Below, one piece after another: positions 1-8,730 of a stretch of DNA of 64,000 nt. The stretch is from Fructobacillus papyrifericola (lineage in GTDB: Bacteria; Bacillota; Bacilli; Lactobacillales; Lactobacillaceae). Position numbers and translations under genes: made by a program. The stretch lies in NCBI RefSeq assembly GCF_018437235.1, contig NZ_JAAMFJ010000001.1, forward strand, positions 372,001-436,000, read 5' to 3'. The notes below the pieces were generated by a model. The model made no database searches and was not told the origin of the DNA. It saw nothing but the letters and a program-made list of their open reading frames with translations. Within the stretch, counting starts at the first letter, position 1. Every line of letters begins with the position of its first letter.

Positions 1-2
1 AG

Positions 3-611
3 CTGCGAGAAATCTACCAACCACCGCTGGTTCTCTTTTATCGCGGCGACCTGCGGGCCTTGAAATTGCCGTCTTTAGCAGTCGTTGGCACTAGAACGGC
101 CACACCCTATGGCCAGGAGGTCCTACGCGCGCTCTTACCTGAGCTCTTGGCCCAGGGGATTGCCATTGTTTCCGGCTTGGCCAAGGGAATCGATGTGATG
201 GCCCACCAGGTGACTTTTTCAAACGGGGGTGTGCCGATTGCGGTCATTGGCTCAGGCTTGGGCCGGGCTTATCCGAGGCAGAACCGAGGGATTCAAGAGG
301 CGGTGGCTGAGCAGGGGTTGCTATTGTCTGAGTATCCTCTAGAGACTGCGCCACACCGGGGGCACTTTCCGGAACGAAACCGGATCATTGCCGGTTTAGC
401 CAGTGCGACCCTTGTGGTTGAAGCCAAGCAGCGCTCTGGTTCCTTAATTACGGCCAATTCGGCGCTGCAAAATAACCGGGAGGTGCTGGCGGTACCTGGC
501 TCGATTTTCTCAGCCGAATCGGCCGGCTGCCATGAATTAATTGCGGCCGGCGCCAGGCCGGTCACAACCGCCAAAGAAATCTTAGTAAACGGAGCCTTTT
601 ACAAGGATTAG
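3..611 (+). CDS. dprA: DNA-processing protein DprA, 5' end missing
   Basis: DprA loads RecA onto incoming single-stranded DNA during natural transformation. The reading frame is already open at the window edge (LREIYQPPLVLFYRGDL), so the N-terminus lies outside. The Rossmann-like core is clear: VVGTRTATPYG, then SGLAKGIDVMAHQ, IAVIGSGL..YPRQN, SEYPLETAPHRGHFPERNRIIAGL and GSLITANSAL..NREVLAVPGS. The protein ends soon after this core, so the extra C-terminal winged helix of some DprA proteins is absent. In lactobacilli dprA usually sits next to topA; here codB-codA lie between them. Family assignment is very secure. Confidence 0.95.
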   Translation: MREIYQPPLVLFYRGDLRALKLPSLAVVGTRTATPYGQEVLRALLPELLAQGIAIVSGLAKGIDVMAHQVTFSNGGVPIAVIGSGLGRAYPRQNRGIQEAVAEQGLLLSEYPLETAPHRGHFPERNRIIAGLASATLVVEAKQRSGSLITANSALQNNREVLAVPGSIFSAESAGCHELIAAGARPVTTAKEILVNGAFYKD

Positions 612-657
612 TCAATTGCTTGTTTACCGCCTTCTTAGATTATGGTATTCTTGATGA

Positions 658-767
658 AACTTTAATTGGTTCAGAGAAATCAAAAGTTGTCTTAAACTTG
701 AATTTAATGGGCGAATTGCCCGCTTTTTTGACGACACTCTGAGCCCTTTAGGTTCGGAGTGTTTTTT
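658..767 (+). promoter_or_regulatory. PyrR-type transcription attenuator of codBA
   Basis: A hairpin at 658-688 carries the hexaloop CAGAGA (672-677), matching the CNGNGA loop recognised by PyrR. Its upper stem is TTGGTT/AATCAA and its lower stem AACTT/AAGTT. GTTGTC (686-691), overlapping the 3' side of that hairpin, can pair with GACGAC (730-735), which overlaps the left arm of a strong terminator (734-762, ACACTC...GAGTGT, then six T). A small GGGC/GCCC hairpin at 709-721 lies inside. This is the anti-antiterminator, antiterminator, terminator logic of pyr genes: PyrR with UMP would stop transcription before codB. The motif is seen; the regulation is inferred. Confidence 0.75.
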
Positions 768-787
768 GTATGGAAAAGGAGAAGAGT

Positions 788-2155
788 ATGGCGCATCAAC
801 GTTTTCAAGTCAAACCCATTGAAAAGGAGCAGCGGAATCTTGGCTCTTGGGACATGTTTGCCACCTGGTTTGGGGCAAATGCCAACAACGGCACCTGGTA
901 TATCGGTGGAATTATCGCCGCCTGTGGCCTGATTGGTGGTCTTTGGGCCATGCTGATTGCTTCAGTCCTTTCCTATCTGTTCTTAAGTTTGGTTTCCTTG
1001 ATGGGCTACCAAACGGGGCTGTCGACAACAACGCTGAGTCGGGCTACGTTTGGTATTCGCGGCAGTTTGATTCCATCCATCATTAATTTCATCATGTTCA
1101 TGGGTTGGACGGCGGTGAACACCTTTATTGCGGCCACTTCCTTATCCTTCATCTTCCACAGTTTCTTTGGTTGGCCAGTCTTTGGTCATGCCGGTGGTAA
1201 CAAGGGCTTGATTGTCGGTATTTTGATCATGAGTGTCCTCCACATTTTGTCCATTATCGCCGGGCAAAAGTCGGTCCGAATCATCGAACGGATTGGGATC
1301 TTCCTAGTCATTTTCTTTGTTCTCTGGGAGGGCATCGTGGTCTTCAAGCACGTTTCCTTCACGGAATTGCTTCACTGGGTAGTACCTTCAAAGGATCGCA
1401 TGCCATTTGGTGCGGCCTTAGACATCTTGGCTGCCTTTAACTTGGCCTGGGTCACGTCGGCCGCCGACTTTTCCCGCTTTGCAAAGACCAAGTCGGTGTC
1501 AACAATTTCTTCCTTCTGGGGCGCCCTTGTTGGGGTTGTTTCCTTTGCGGCCATGGGCTTGAGCACGGCCATTTCGATTGCCTTAACTTCCGGGATTTAC
1601 AACCCGGATAACTCGGACCCTAGTACGGTGGCAAACGAATTGGGACTGGGCACAATTGCCATGATCGTCATCGTTTTGACCTCGATGACCTCAAACGCGG
1701 TGAACTTGCAGGCGGCTGGTTCGGCCTTGAACAACCTCTACAGCCGATTGTCTTTGAAAAACTCCCTCTTAATCGCCACGGTGATTGCCACGCTGTTGAC
1801 CTTTATTCCGTTGATTAACGGGGACTTCTTATCCGTCTTTACCGCCTTTTTGGACTACATCGGTATGCTGCTTGGCCCAATCATTGCCATTATGGTTGTC
1901 GATTACTTCTTCTTCCACAAAAAAGACTACGTGCAGGAAAACTTTGAAAAGGAAAAGGGGGCTTTCTGGTTTACTGCTGGCTTTAACTGGCCGGTCATCG
2001 TTCTCTTTGTCTTTGGCGTTCTGCTCTACCTTTACTTATCCAACTTGCCAATTCTAAAGGAAACAATCGGGGCCACCTTCTTAGTCATGGTCATCGTTGG
2101 CCTGCTCTACTACGCCTTTCTTTCCTTCACGAAAAAGTCGGAGGGCCGCAAATGA
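788..2155 (+). CDS. codB: Cytosine/purine permease, NCS1 family
   Basis: A 455-residue membrane protein of the nucleobase:cation symporter-1 family, expected to import cytosine. The N-terminus has the family signature NLGSWDMFATWFGANANNGTW, and about twelve hydrophobic segments follow. I chose the ATG at 788 because AAAAGGAGAAGAG lies just upstream; the in-frame ATG at 770 would start inside the terminator tail. It overlaps codA by four bases (ATGA), so the two are translationally coupled. With the deaminase next door and the PyrR-type leader upstream, cytosine is the likely substrate, although purine-transporting relatives exist. Confidence 0.88.
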   Translation: MAHQRFQVKPIEKEQRNLGSWDMFATWFGANANNGTWYIGGIIAACGLIGGLWAMLIASVLSYLFLSLVSLMGYQTGLSTTTLSRATFGIRGSLIPSIINFIMFMGWTAVNTFIAATSLSFIFHSFFGWPVFGHAGGNKGLIVGILIMSVLHILSIIAGQKSVRIIERIGIFLVIFFVLWEGIVVFKHVSFTELLHWVVPSKDRMPFGAALDILAAFNLAWVTSAADFSRFAKTKSVSTISSFWGALVGVVSFAAMGLSTAISIALTSGIYNPDNSDPSTVANELGLGTIAMIVIVLTSMTSNAVNLQAAGSALNNLYSRLSLKNSLLIATVIATLLTFIPLINGDFLSVFTAFLDYIGMLLGPIIAIMVVDYFFFHKKDYVQENFEKEKGAFWFTAGFNWPVIVLFVFGVLLYLYLSNLPILKETIGATFLVMVIVGLLYYAFLSFTKKSEGRK

Positions 2156-3390
2156 TCATTCAAAACGCACACATTGAAAATGCCAAGGAGACGACCGACT
2201 TTCGCATTGAAGGGGGACGGATTGTCGAAATGGCCGCCCACCTGCCCGTTAAGGGCGAAGAAGTCCTCGACCTGCAGGGTAAGTTGGTCTTGCCACCCTT
2301 TGTCGATTCCCACATTCACTTGGATTCGACGCTAACGGCTGGGCAACCCGAATGGAACGAAAGCGGCACGCTCTTTGACGGGATTCGGATTTGGTCCGAA
2401 CGGAAAAAGTCTTTGAGCATTGCTGATGTGAAGGAGCGGGCCATTCAAACCTTAAAGAAGCAGGCCAGCCACGGGGTTCAATTTGTTCGCAGTCACGTTG
2501 ACGTGACCGACCCGTCGCTGACGGCGCTCAAGGCCTTGCTCGAAGTACGCGAGGAAGTCAAAGACTTCATGGACCTGCAGTTGATTGCCTTTCCACAAGA
2601 GGGGATTCTGTCCTTTCCCAATGGGAAGGAACTCATGGAAAAGGCCGTTTTGATGGGTGTTGATGGCGTTGGGGGAATTCCGCACTACGAGTTCAACCGC
2701 CAGTATGGCGATGATTCGATTGACTTTTTAGTGGATTTGGCCAAGCGCTATGACCGCTTAGTCGATGTGCACTGTGATGAAATTGATGATCCAAACTCCA
2801 GGCACTTGGAGGTGCTGACGACTTTGGCATACGAGTCTGGCTTGAAGAACAAAGTCACGGCCAGCCACACGGTCTCCCTTGGTTCGGTCAACGATGCCTA
2901 TGCTTACAAGCTGATGCGGGTCTTGAAGATGGCCGACATTAACATGGTCGCCAACCCACTTGTCAACATGCACCTGGGTGGCCGCTTCGATACTTATCCA
3001 AAACGGCGGGGGATGACCCGAGTTAAGGAGCTCCTGGAAAATCAAATTAACGTTTCCTTTGGGGAAGACGACGTCAAGGATCCCTGGTATCCGATGGGCG
3101 ATGGCAACATGTTAGACAGCCTCTACGTCGGAATTTTGTCGGCCGGGTTAATGGGCTACTCGCAAATTCAGTCTTCCTATCAGTTGATTGGTCAAAACGG
3201 GGCCAAGAGTCTTCATCGTGAAGAAAACTACGGCTTAGCAGTTGGCAAGGACGCCAGCTTCCTGGTCTTTGATGCCGAAAACTTCTACGATGTGCTAAAC
3301 GAGCGCCGGACTATGCTTTATTCCTTCCGTAAGGGTGTCTGCTTGATTGAAAACAAACCGATGCAGACGTTTTCCCATCTAGAAAAATAA
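2152..3390 (+). CDS. codA: Cytosine deaminase
   Basis: A 412-residue amidohydrolase that converts cytosine to uracil and ammonia, feeding pyrimidine salvage. The metal-binding HxH motif is seen as DSHIHLD near residue 55. The later HCDEIDD, TASHTVS and FGEDDVKDPWYPMGDGNML blocks match the CodA active-site series; E. coli has GHDDVFDPWYPLG at the last of these. Length agrees with E. coli CodA (427). The gene starts inside the codB stop codon, so it is the second gene of a two-gene operon under the PyrR-type attenuator. Related isoguanine or creatinine deaminases are the main alternatives. Confidence 0.88.
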   Translation: MIIQNAHIENAKETTDFRIEGGRIVEMAAHLPVKGEEVLDLQGKLVLPPFVDSHIHLDSTLTAGQPEWNESGTLFDGIRIWSERKKSLSIADVKERAIQTLKKQASHGVQFVRSHVDVTDPSLTALKALLEVREEVKDFMDLQLIAFPQEGILSFPNGKELMEKAVLMGVDGVGGIPHYEFNRQYGDDSIDFLVDLAKRYDRLVDVHCDEIDDPNSRHLEVLTTLAYESGLKNKVTASHTVSLGSVNDAYAYKLMRVLKMADINMVANPLVNMHLGGRFDTYPKRRGMTRVKELLENQINVSFGEDDVKDPWYPMGDGNMLDSLYVGILSAGLMGYSQIQSSYQLIGQNGAKSLHREENYGLAVGKDASFLVFDAENFYDVLNERRTMLYSFRKGVCLIENKPMQTFSHLEK

Positions 3391-3453
3391 GCTTTCTTCT
3401 ATATAAAAAGAACGATTTCTCCTAAGTTCTTGAAAAGTGAACGAAAGTGCAAG

Positions 3454-3480
3454 GCAAGGGGCTTTTTCCCTTGCTTTTTT
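3454..3480 (+). terminator. Intrinsic terminator after codA
   Basis: GCAAGGG (3454-3460) pairs with CCCTTGC (3468-3474) and is followed by six T. It ends the codBA transcript. Confidence 0.9.
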
Positions 3481-3532
3481 GCTTGAAATCAAAAAGGTTC
3501 TTGTGACTTGGAATGGGATTTGCTATTCTGTA

Positions 3533-3541
3533 TGCTATAAT
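3533..3541 (+). promoter_or_regulatory. Extended -10 promoter of topA
   Basis: TGCTATAAT gives a perfect -10 (3536-3541) preceded by a TG dinucleotide. No good -35 box sits at the usual distance, as is common for extended -10 promoters. Confidence 0.55.
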
Positions 3542-3573
3542 GCACGTATCTATAGGAACTGTGAGGATCTGTC

Positions 3574-5664
3574 GTGGCAGAAAAGAAAACGAGCAAAACG
3601 ACAACTCGTAAAAAAGCACCGAAGAAGACAACGTCTCGTTCGGCAAAGAATAAAAAACTCGTCATCGTGGAGTCTCCTTCAAAGGCCAAGACGATTGAAA
3701 AGTACCTCGGTTCGACCTACCAGGTGGTTGCTTCAATCGGACACGTTCGGGACTTGCCAAAGTCGACTTTGGGCGTTGATGTAGCCCATGATTACGAGCC
3801 AAAGTACATTAACATCCGTGGTAAGGGGCCGGTCATTAAGGATCTGAAGAAGGCGGCCAAAAACGCCAAGCAAGTCTACCTCGCATCCGATCCGGATCGC
3901 GAAGGAGAAGCCATTGCCTGGCACTTACAATACATTTTGGGTCTTGATCCAAAGCAAGCTAACCGGGTGGTCTTTAACGAAATCACCAAAGACACGGTGA
4001 AAAACGCCTTTAAGGAACCACGAACAATCAACCAGGACTTGGTCGACGCCCAACAGGCCCGTCGAATCATCGATCGCCTGGTTGGTTATTCGATTTCACC
4101 CGTCTTGTGGAAGACGGTCAAACGAGGCCTGTCAGCCGGTCGTGTGCAGTCGGTTGCCCTCGGCTTAATCATCGCCCGTGAAAAGGAAATTCAGGCCTTC
4201 CAGCCAGAAGAATACTGGACCTTGGATTCTGAATTCAAGAAGGGCCGGGCCAAGTTTAAGGCCAACTTCTACGGCTTTGATGGCAAGAAGCAGCCATTGC
4301 CTGATAACGCGGCTGTTCAAGGTGTCATGGGCAAGTTAGACACTAAGCAACCCTTTACTGTTTCGTCGGTCAAGGCTAAGGAGCGCAAGCGTTCGCCACA
4401 GCCACCCTTTACGACCTCAACCATGCAGCAGGCGGCTAACACGCAGCTGAAGTTCCGGACTCGGAAGACCATGATGACGGCCCAGCAGCTCTATGAAGGA
4501 ATTAACCTTGGTCGTGGACTCGGTCAGGTTGGGTTGATTACCTACATGCGTACGGATTCGACCCGTCTGTCAGCCGTTGCCAAAAACGCGGCCGCTCAGT
4601 ACATTCACAATGAATGGGGAGAGGAATACTCCAGCCACAAACCAGTTGCTGGTGTTCCACAAGAAGGGGCCCAAGACGCCCACGAAGCCATCCGTCCAAC
4701 GGATGTGACGAAGACGCCGGCTTCCATTAAGGACAAGCTGACCCCAGACCAATTCAAGCTCTATTCGCTGATTTGGTCACGTTTTGTGGCATCATTGATG
4801 ACGCCAGAAATCCTGGATACCATGGCCGTTACGGTTGAACAAAACGGCGTGCTCTTCCATGCCAACGGGTCAAAGACCAAGTTCCCTGGCTTTACCAAAG
4901 CCTATCCGGCTGCCAAGGAAAAGGATAACCTCCTGCCTGATTTGGCCGAAGGCGATGTCGTTGACTTGGCCAAGACGGATCCCGAACAGCACTTTACCAT
5001 GCCGCCGGCCCGTTATTCCGAAGCGGCCTTGATTAAGGCCTTGGAAGAAAACGGGGTTGGTCGTCCATCAACCTATGCACCAACCTTGGACACCATTCAA
5101 CGACGAAACTACGTCCGGGTCGACGCCCGGAAATTCGTGCCAACGGAACTGGGTGAAATCGTTCAAAACATCGTCGATGACAAATTCCCAGACATTACCG
5201 ATACGAAGTTTACCGCCCAAGTCGAACATTCCTTGGACGACATCGAAGTCGGTGACAAGAAGTGGGTACCGGTCGTTGATGAATTCTACAAGCCTTTTGA
5301 AAAAGAGGTGGAAACGGCCGAAAAGACTTTGGAAAAGATTACCATGCACGACGAATTGGCTGGCATGGACTGTGAAGTCTGTGGTGCGCCAATGGTCATC
5401 AAGATGGGCCGTTATGGTAAGTTCTACGCCTGTTCACGCTTCCCCGATTGCCGAAATACGAAGGCGATTGTTGAAGAAATTGGCATTGAGTGTCCAAAGT
5501 GTCATAAGGGCCAGGTCGTGGAACGCAAGACCAAGCGTGGTCGGAAGTTCTACGGATGTTCCCGCTATCCGGACTGTGACTTTGTCTCATGGGACAAGCC
5601 AAAGGCGCCGGGTGAAGAAGAGACCTCAAAGGGCAAGGCAAAGAAAGCCAAGTCTAAGAGTTAA
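3574..5664 (+). CDS. topA: DNA topoisomerase I
   Basis: A 696-residue type IA topoisomerase that relaxes negative supercoils. The TOPRIM domain begins [19 protein letters not shown] and includes the acidic metal site [15 protein letters not shown]. The catalytic tyrosine lies in [14 protein letters not shown]. Two C-terminal four-cysteine zinc fingers are present (CEVCGAP...CSRFPDC and CPKCHKG...CSRYPDC), fewer than the three of E. coli. Both ends carry Lys-rich tails. The start is GTG at 3574 behind a modest GAGG. It has its own promoter and is separated from codA by a terminator. Confidence 0.97.
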   Translation: MAEKKTSKTTTRKKAPKKTTSRSAKNKKLVIVESPSKAKTIEKYLGSTYQVVASIGHVRDLPKSTLGVDVAHDYEPKYINIRGKGPVIKDLKKAAKNAKQVYLASDPDREGEAIAWHLQYILGLDPKQANRVVFNEITKDTVKNAFKEPRTINQDLVDAQQARRIIDRLVGYSISPVLWKTVKRGLSAGRVQSVALGLIIAREKEIQAFQPEEYWTLDSEFKKGRAKFKANFYGFDGKKQPLPDNAAVQGVMGKLDTKQPFTVSSVKAKERKRSPQPPFTTSTMQQAANTQLKFRTRKTMMTAQQLYEGINLGRGLGQVGLITYMRTDSTRLSAVAKNAAAQYIHNEWGEEYSSHKPVAGVPQEGAQDAHEAIRPTDVTKTPASIKDKLTPDQFKLYSLIWSRFVASLMTPEILDTMAVTVEQNGVLFHANGSKTKFPGFTKAYPAAKEKDNLLPDLAEGDVVDLAKTDPEQHFTMPPARYSEAALIKALEENGVGRPSTYAPTLDTIQRRNYVRVDARKFVPTELGEIVQNIVDDKFPDITDTKFTAQVEHSLDDIEVGDKKWVPVVDEFYKPFEKEVETAEKTLEKITMHDELAGMDCEVCGAPMVIKMGRYGKFYACSRFPDCRNTKAIVEEIGIECPKCHKGQVVERKTKRGRKFYGCSRYPDCDFVSWDKPKAPGEEETSKGKAKKAKSKS

Positions 5665-5705
5665 ACAAGTCATGAGTCGAAACAGTTCGAAGGCTTCGAC
5701 ATTGG

Positions 5706-5731
5706 GGCGAGCCGCAAGGCCCGCCTTTTTT
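5706..5731 (+). terminator. Intrinsic terminator after topA
   Basis: GGCGaGCC pairs with GGCcCGCC and is followed by six T. It lies just upstream of the kinase gene's ribosome site. Confidence 0.85.
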
Positions 5732-5742
5732 GAAAGGAATTT

Positions 5743-6549
5743 ATGGTCAAAAAAGTACTGACAATTGCAGGATCCGACAGCCTTTCTGGCGGTGGACTAC
5801 AGGACGATCTGGCGACTTTTGCAACGGAAGGCCTGGCGGCCTTTTCGGTCATCACGGGGATTGCCCTGATTAAAGAGGGCGAAGTACGGGTGGAAGCCTT
5901 GAGCTCAGCGCTCTTAAAGGAGCAACTGGCCTCGGTTGACCAGGTCGATCAGTTTGACGCCATCAAAGTCGGCATGTTGCAATCGGTTGAACAGGTCGTC
6001 ATTGTCAGCGATTACCTGAAAAACTACATTGGCCCCGTGGTGGTGGATCCTGTTCTTTCCTTTAAGGAAGGGGAACTCAGCTTGGAGCCTGGAATGGTGG
6101 ATGCCTACGTGAATTACTTGCTGCCACTGGCCACCATCATGACCCCAAATGTCAAAGAGGGGATGGCCCTGCTTGAAACAACCGAAAAACCCCGCAGTAA
6201 GACCACGGCCTTGACTTTTGCCAAGGCACTCTGTCAGCGGGGCCGCTGCTCGCTTTACCTAAAAGTCGGTAACCCGGTCAATGACGAGGAGTATCTGGAT
6301 CTCTTTTTTGATGAAAACGGCCACCGTTCGGCCTTCCGTCACCATGCTGTGACCACGACTAACGGGCATGGTTCCGGTTGCACGCTGTCCGCTGCCTTGA
6401 CGGCGCAGCTAGCCAAGGGTGAAAACCTCCACGATGCCGCCATGAAGGCGGCCGACTTTACCCAAAAGGCCATTGAAAACGGCTATTCGCTTTCAGCAGG
6501 GTTACCAGAGGGTAATGTTTTACCAAACTGGCCATTGCTGGACAAATAA
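5743..6549 (+). CDS. Pyridoxine / hydroxymethylpyrimidine kinase (ThiD/PdxK family)
   Basis: A 268-residue ribokinase-fold kinase that phosphorylates either pyridoxine-type vitamers or the thiamine precursor hydroxymethylpyrimidine. The N-terminal substrate and phosphate motif reads TIAGSDSLSGGGLQDDL, where the family usually has GSDSSGGAGIQADL. The C-terminal anion hole and catalytic base are in TTNGHGSGCTLSAAL. VVVDPVLSF and IMTPNVKE match the middle of the family. Sequence alone does not separate ThiD from the PdxK found in Firmicutes. It stands alone with a ribosome site AAAGGAA, and its terminator is shared with the convergent regulator remnant. Confidence 0.85.
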   Translation: MVKKVLTIAGSDSLSGGGLQDDLATFATEGLAAFSVITGIALIKEGEVRVEALSSALLKEQLASVDQVDQFDAIKVGMLQSVEQVVIVSDYLKNYIGPVVVDPVLSFKEGELSLEPGMVDAYVNYLLPLATIMTPNVKEGMALLETTEKPRSKTTALTFAKALCQRGRCSLYLKVGNPVNDEEYLDLFFDENGHRSAFRHHAVTTTNGHGSGCTLSAALTAQLAKGENLHDAAMKAADFTQKAIENGYSLSAGLPEGNVLPNWPLLDK

Positions 6550-6579
6550 AAAAGGCGACTCGGTTGAGTCGTCTTTTTT
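6548..6579. terminator. Bidirectional terminator
   Basis: A-rich run, GGCGACTC (6554-6561), GAGTCGTC (6566-6573), T-run. It can serve both the kinase gene and the convergent regulator. Confidence 0.88.
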
Positions 6580-6586
6580 AGTCACG

Positions 6587-7139
6587 TTACTTTGCTTGCT
6601 TGCGGAATTGAACGGCGGTCATGCCAACCTGTTGCTTAAAGACTGTGTTGAAGTAGGAGAGGTTGGGGATGCCGACCTTTAAGCCGATGATGGCAACTGA
6701 GTCGTTTGTTTCCGACAACATCTTCTTGGCCTGATACATCCGGAGGCGGATTAAGTAGGCCTGTGGGCTCTCGTCAGTCAACGTCATGAAGGCTCGGTGC
6801 AAGACGCCGGTCGACACGTCAAAAGTCTCGGCCAGCGATTCCAAGGTGATGCGCTTTTGGAAGTTGTGGGCCAGGTAGACCTTGACTCGGTCAACCAGCT
6901 CGGCCTTTTCAGTCAAGTCGCCGAAGGGCTGGCAGTCAGGACAGGGAATAAAGCCTTCGAAGAGGGCCCTCGTCTTCGGTCTTGAAAATGCGAATGTCTT
7001 CCGGCACGCAGTCCTTTTCACGAATGCAAGAGGGGCAGCAGACCCGGTGGTCTTCCATTACCCCGTAAATGAATTTGCCATCGTAGCTTTGGTCTTGTTC
7101 TTTAATGGCTTGATAGCGCTTCTTTGTTAATGAATACAT
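6587..7139 (-). pseudogene. Ada/AraC-type regulator, frameshifted
   Basis: The N-terminal part resembles the Ada metal-binding domain: RVCCPSC supplies the first cysteines and, in a second frame, GFIPCPDCQP supplies the second pair. An AraC-type double helix-turn-helix follows (ITLESLAETFDVSTGVLHRAF and the VGIPNLSYFNTVFKQQVG region). The two halves are in different frames. One G too many near 6961-6965 explains it; removing that base restores KTEDEALFEGF. The start ATG at 7139 has GAAAGGAGCC upstream. The family senses alkylated DNA in its Ada form, but no methyltransferase domain is present. It is either a real frame lesion or a homopolymer error. Confidence 0.78.
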
Positions 7140-7306
7140 GATGGCTCCTTTCACTTGAAAATGATTGCTTTGGTTTGAAGCCAAAGACTTAACGCTATCT
7201 ATTCTAGCACGAATTGGTCTATTCGTGAATTAGATGAAAATTAAATTTGTGAAAAGGGAGGGCTAACTTTGATTGGAAACGGCTTAATTGGAAAAAATGA
7301 GAAGAT

Positions 7307-7340
7307 TTGCCTTTCTTGAAAGCGCTTTGCAGGCTATAAT
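7307..7340 (+). promoter_or_regulatory. Promoter of the TPR gene with a cre-like palindrome
   Basis: TATAAT at 7335-7340 is a perfect -10. Just upstream, TGAAAGCGCTTTGC (7317-7330) matches the CcpA cre consensus except at the last two positions. The remaining sequence from 7140 to 7306 holds no gene I can support. Confidence 0.45.
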
Positions 7341-7379
7341 GGTTGGTAGAGTTTTGACAGTTTGAAAAGGGGCAATAAC

Positions 7380-8642
7380 ATGACCAACCACGCAGAAGAA
7401 ATGATGAGTGCACTCCAGCTGGGCCAAGTCGACCAGGCCAAAAAGGCCTTTTCCCTGTCCTTGAAAGAAGACAGCGATGATTTGGTCTTTTCCTTGGCCG
7501 AAGACCTCTACGCCATGGGCTTTGTTGATGAATCAAAAAAAGCTTACCAGCAACTGCTAAAAAAGCATCCAGAAGAAGACCAGCTCAAGTCGGCCTTGGC
7601 GGAACTGGCCATTGAAGAAGACAAGCTGGAAGAAGCCCAGGACTACTTGGCCCAGATTAGCCCCGATTCAGAGGCCTACCTGCAGGCCCTCTTAGTGAAG
7701 GCGGATTTGTATCAGCAGGAAGGGCTAAAGGAATCGGCCGAGCTTTCCTTGACCAAGGCCTTGAAGATGGCGCCAAACGAACCGGTGGTGACCTTTGCCT
7801 TAGCTGAATTCTACTTTTCAACCGGGGAATACAACAAGGCGATTGGTCTCTACCGCAGCCTCTTGCTGCAGGGCCAGCGGCGAATTGCCCAAGTCGATGT
7901 GGCCGCTCGTATCGGAACGGCCTATGCGGCGGTCGGTAACGTTGAAAACGCTATTGCCTACCTGGAACAGATCAAGCCCTTGGACATGAGCCTTGATACG
8001 AAGTTCCAACTGGCCTTTTTGTACCAAGAACAGGGCCAAATCGACCAGGCCATCGACTTTTATGAAGAGATTTTAGAGCAGGATCCCCACTATACCTCGG
8101 TCTACCCATTGCTGGGCCAGGCTCAAGAAAAAGACAAGCAGCAAAAAGAAGCCCTGCAGACTTATCAAGCCGGTCTGTCTTATGATCAGACCAACCCGGT
8201 TTTGTATCGCTTGACCGGAAACCTGGCCTTCTTACTGGGCGAAGACGACTTGGCTGAGGATTCCTACAAAAAGGCGCTGGCCTTAGATGATTTGGACTTG
8301 ACGACGATTGCTGCCTTGGCGGACTTTTACTTGGCCAAGCACGATTACGACCAGACCATCCAAGTGATTTCGGATGCAGGGGATAAGGATTTGGTCGATC
8401 CCAAGTTTAACTGGGACCTGGCCCGGGCCTACCACGCAAAGGAAATGGACGAAAAAGCCGCGCCATACTGGCAGCAGGCGGCCGAAGACTATCCTGAAGA
8501 CGGCGACTTCTTGCACGATTTGGCCGACTGGTACCACGAAACGGGCCAGATTAAGCAGGAAAAAGAAACGATTGAGCACTTGCTGACCATTACCCCGGAC
8601 GACTTTGACATGGAAGGGCGTTTGGCGGATTTGGAAGACTGA
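7380..8642 (+). CDS. Tetratricopeptide-repeat protein
   Basis: A 420-residue soluble protein built of TPR helical pairs throughout, for example ALVKADLYQQEGLKESAELS, EFYFSTGEYNKAIGLYRSLL and LAFLYQEQGQIDQAIDFYEE. It resembles the YpiA-type TPR proteins of Firmicutes, whose role is not established. The chosen start at 7380 follows AAAAGGGG; an in-frame TTG at 7362 lies upstream of that site and is unlikely. There is no signal peptide, so it is cytosolic and probably a protein-binding scaffold. It lies directly upstream of cca. Confidence 0.85.
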   Translation: MTNHAEEMMSALQLGQVDQAKKAFSLSLKEDSDDLVFSLAEDLYAMGFVDESKKAYQQLLKKHPEEDQLKSALAELAIEEDKLEEAQDYLAQISPDSEAYLQALLVKADLYQQEGLKESAELSLTKALKMAPNEPVVTFALAEFYFSTGEYNKAIGLYRSLLLQGQRRIAQVDVAARIGTAYAAVGNVENAIAYLEQIKPLDMSLDTKFQLAFLYQEQGQIDQAIDFYEEILEQDPHYTSVYPLLGQAQEKDKQQKEALQTYQAGLSYDQTNPVLYRLTGNLAFLLGEDDLAEDSYKKALALDDLDLTTIAALADFYLAKHDYDQTIQVISDAGDKDLVDPKFNWDLARAYHAKEMDEKAAPYWQQAAEDYPEDGDFLHDLADWYHETGQIKQEKETIEHLLTITPDDFDMEGRLADLED

Positions 8643-8730
8643 GTGCGCGTTGACAAGGGGCGCGCTTCGTGCAATTTTTAGCGATTCTTGCTAAGATAAA
8701 GTAGACGAGAAATCGAAATGAGGTGGCCGA

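Noticed and set aside
709-729. GGGC/GCCC hairpin with T-run as a stand-alone dprA terminator
   Set aside because: It sits between the PyrR hairpin and the main terminator and is better explained as part of the attenuator; a secondary terminator role remains possible.
3437-3784. 115-residue frame across the topA start
   Set aside because: It covers a terminator and the topA promoter; its content is a frame-shifted copy of the topA Lys-rich start.
5057-5761. 234-residue open frame inside topA, other frame
   Set aside because: It lies fully over the zinc-finger end of topA, is very basic with no motif, and lacks a ribosome site. It is a shadow.
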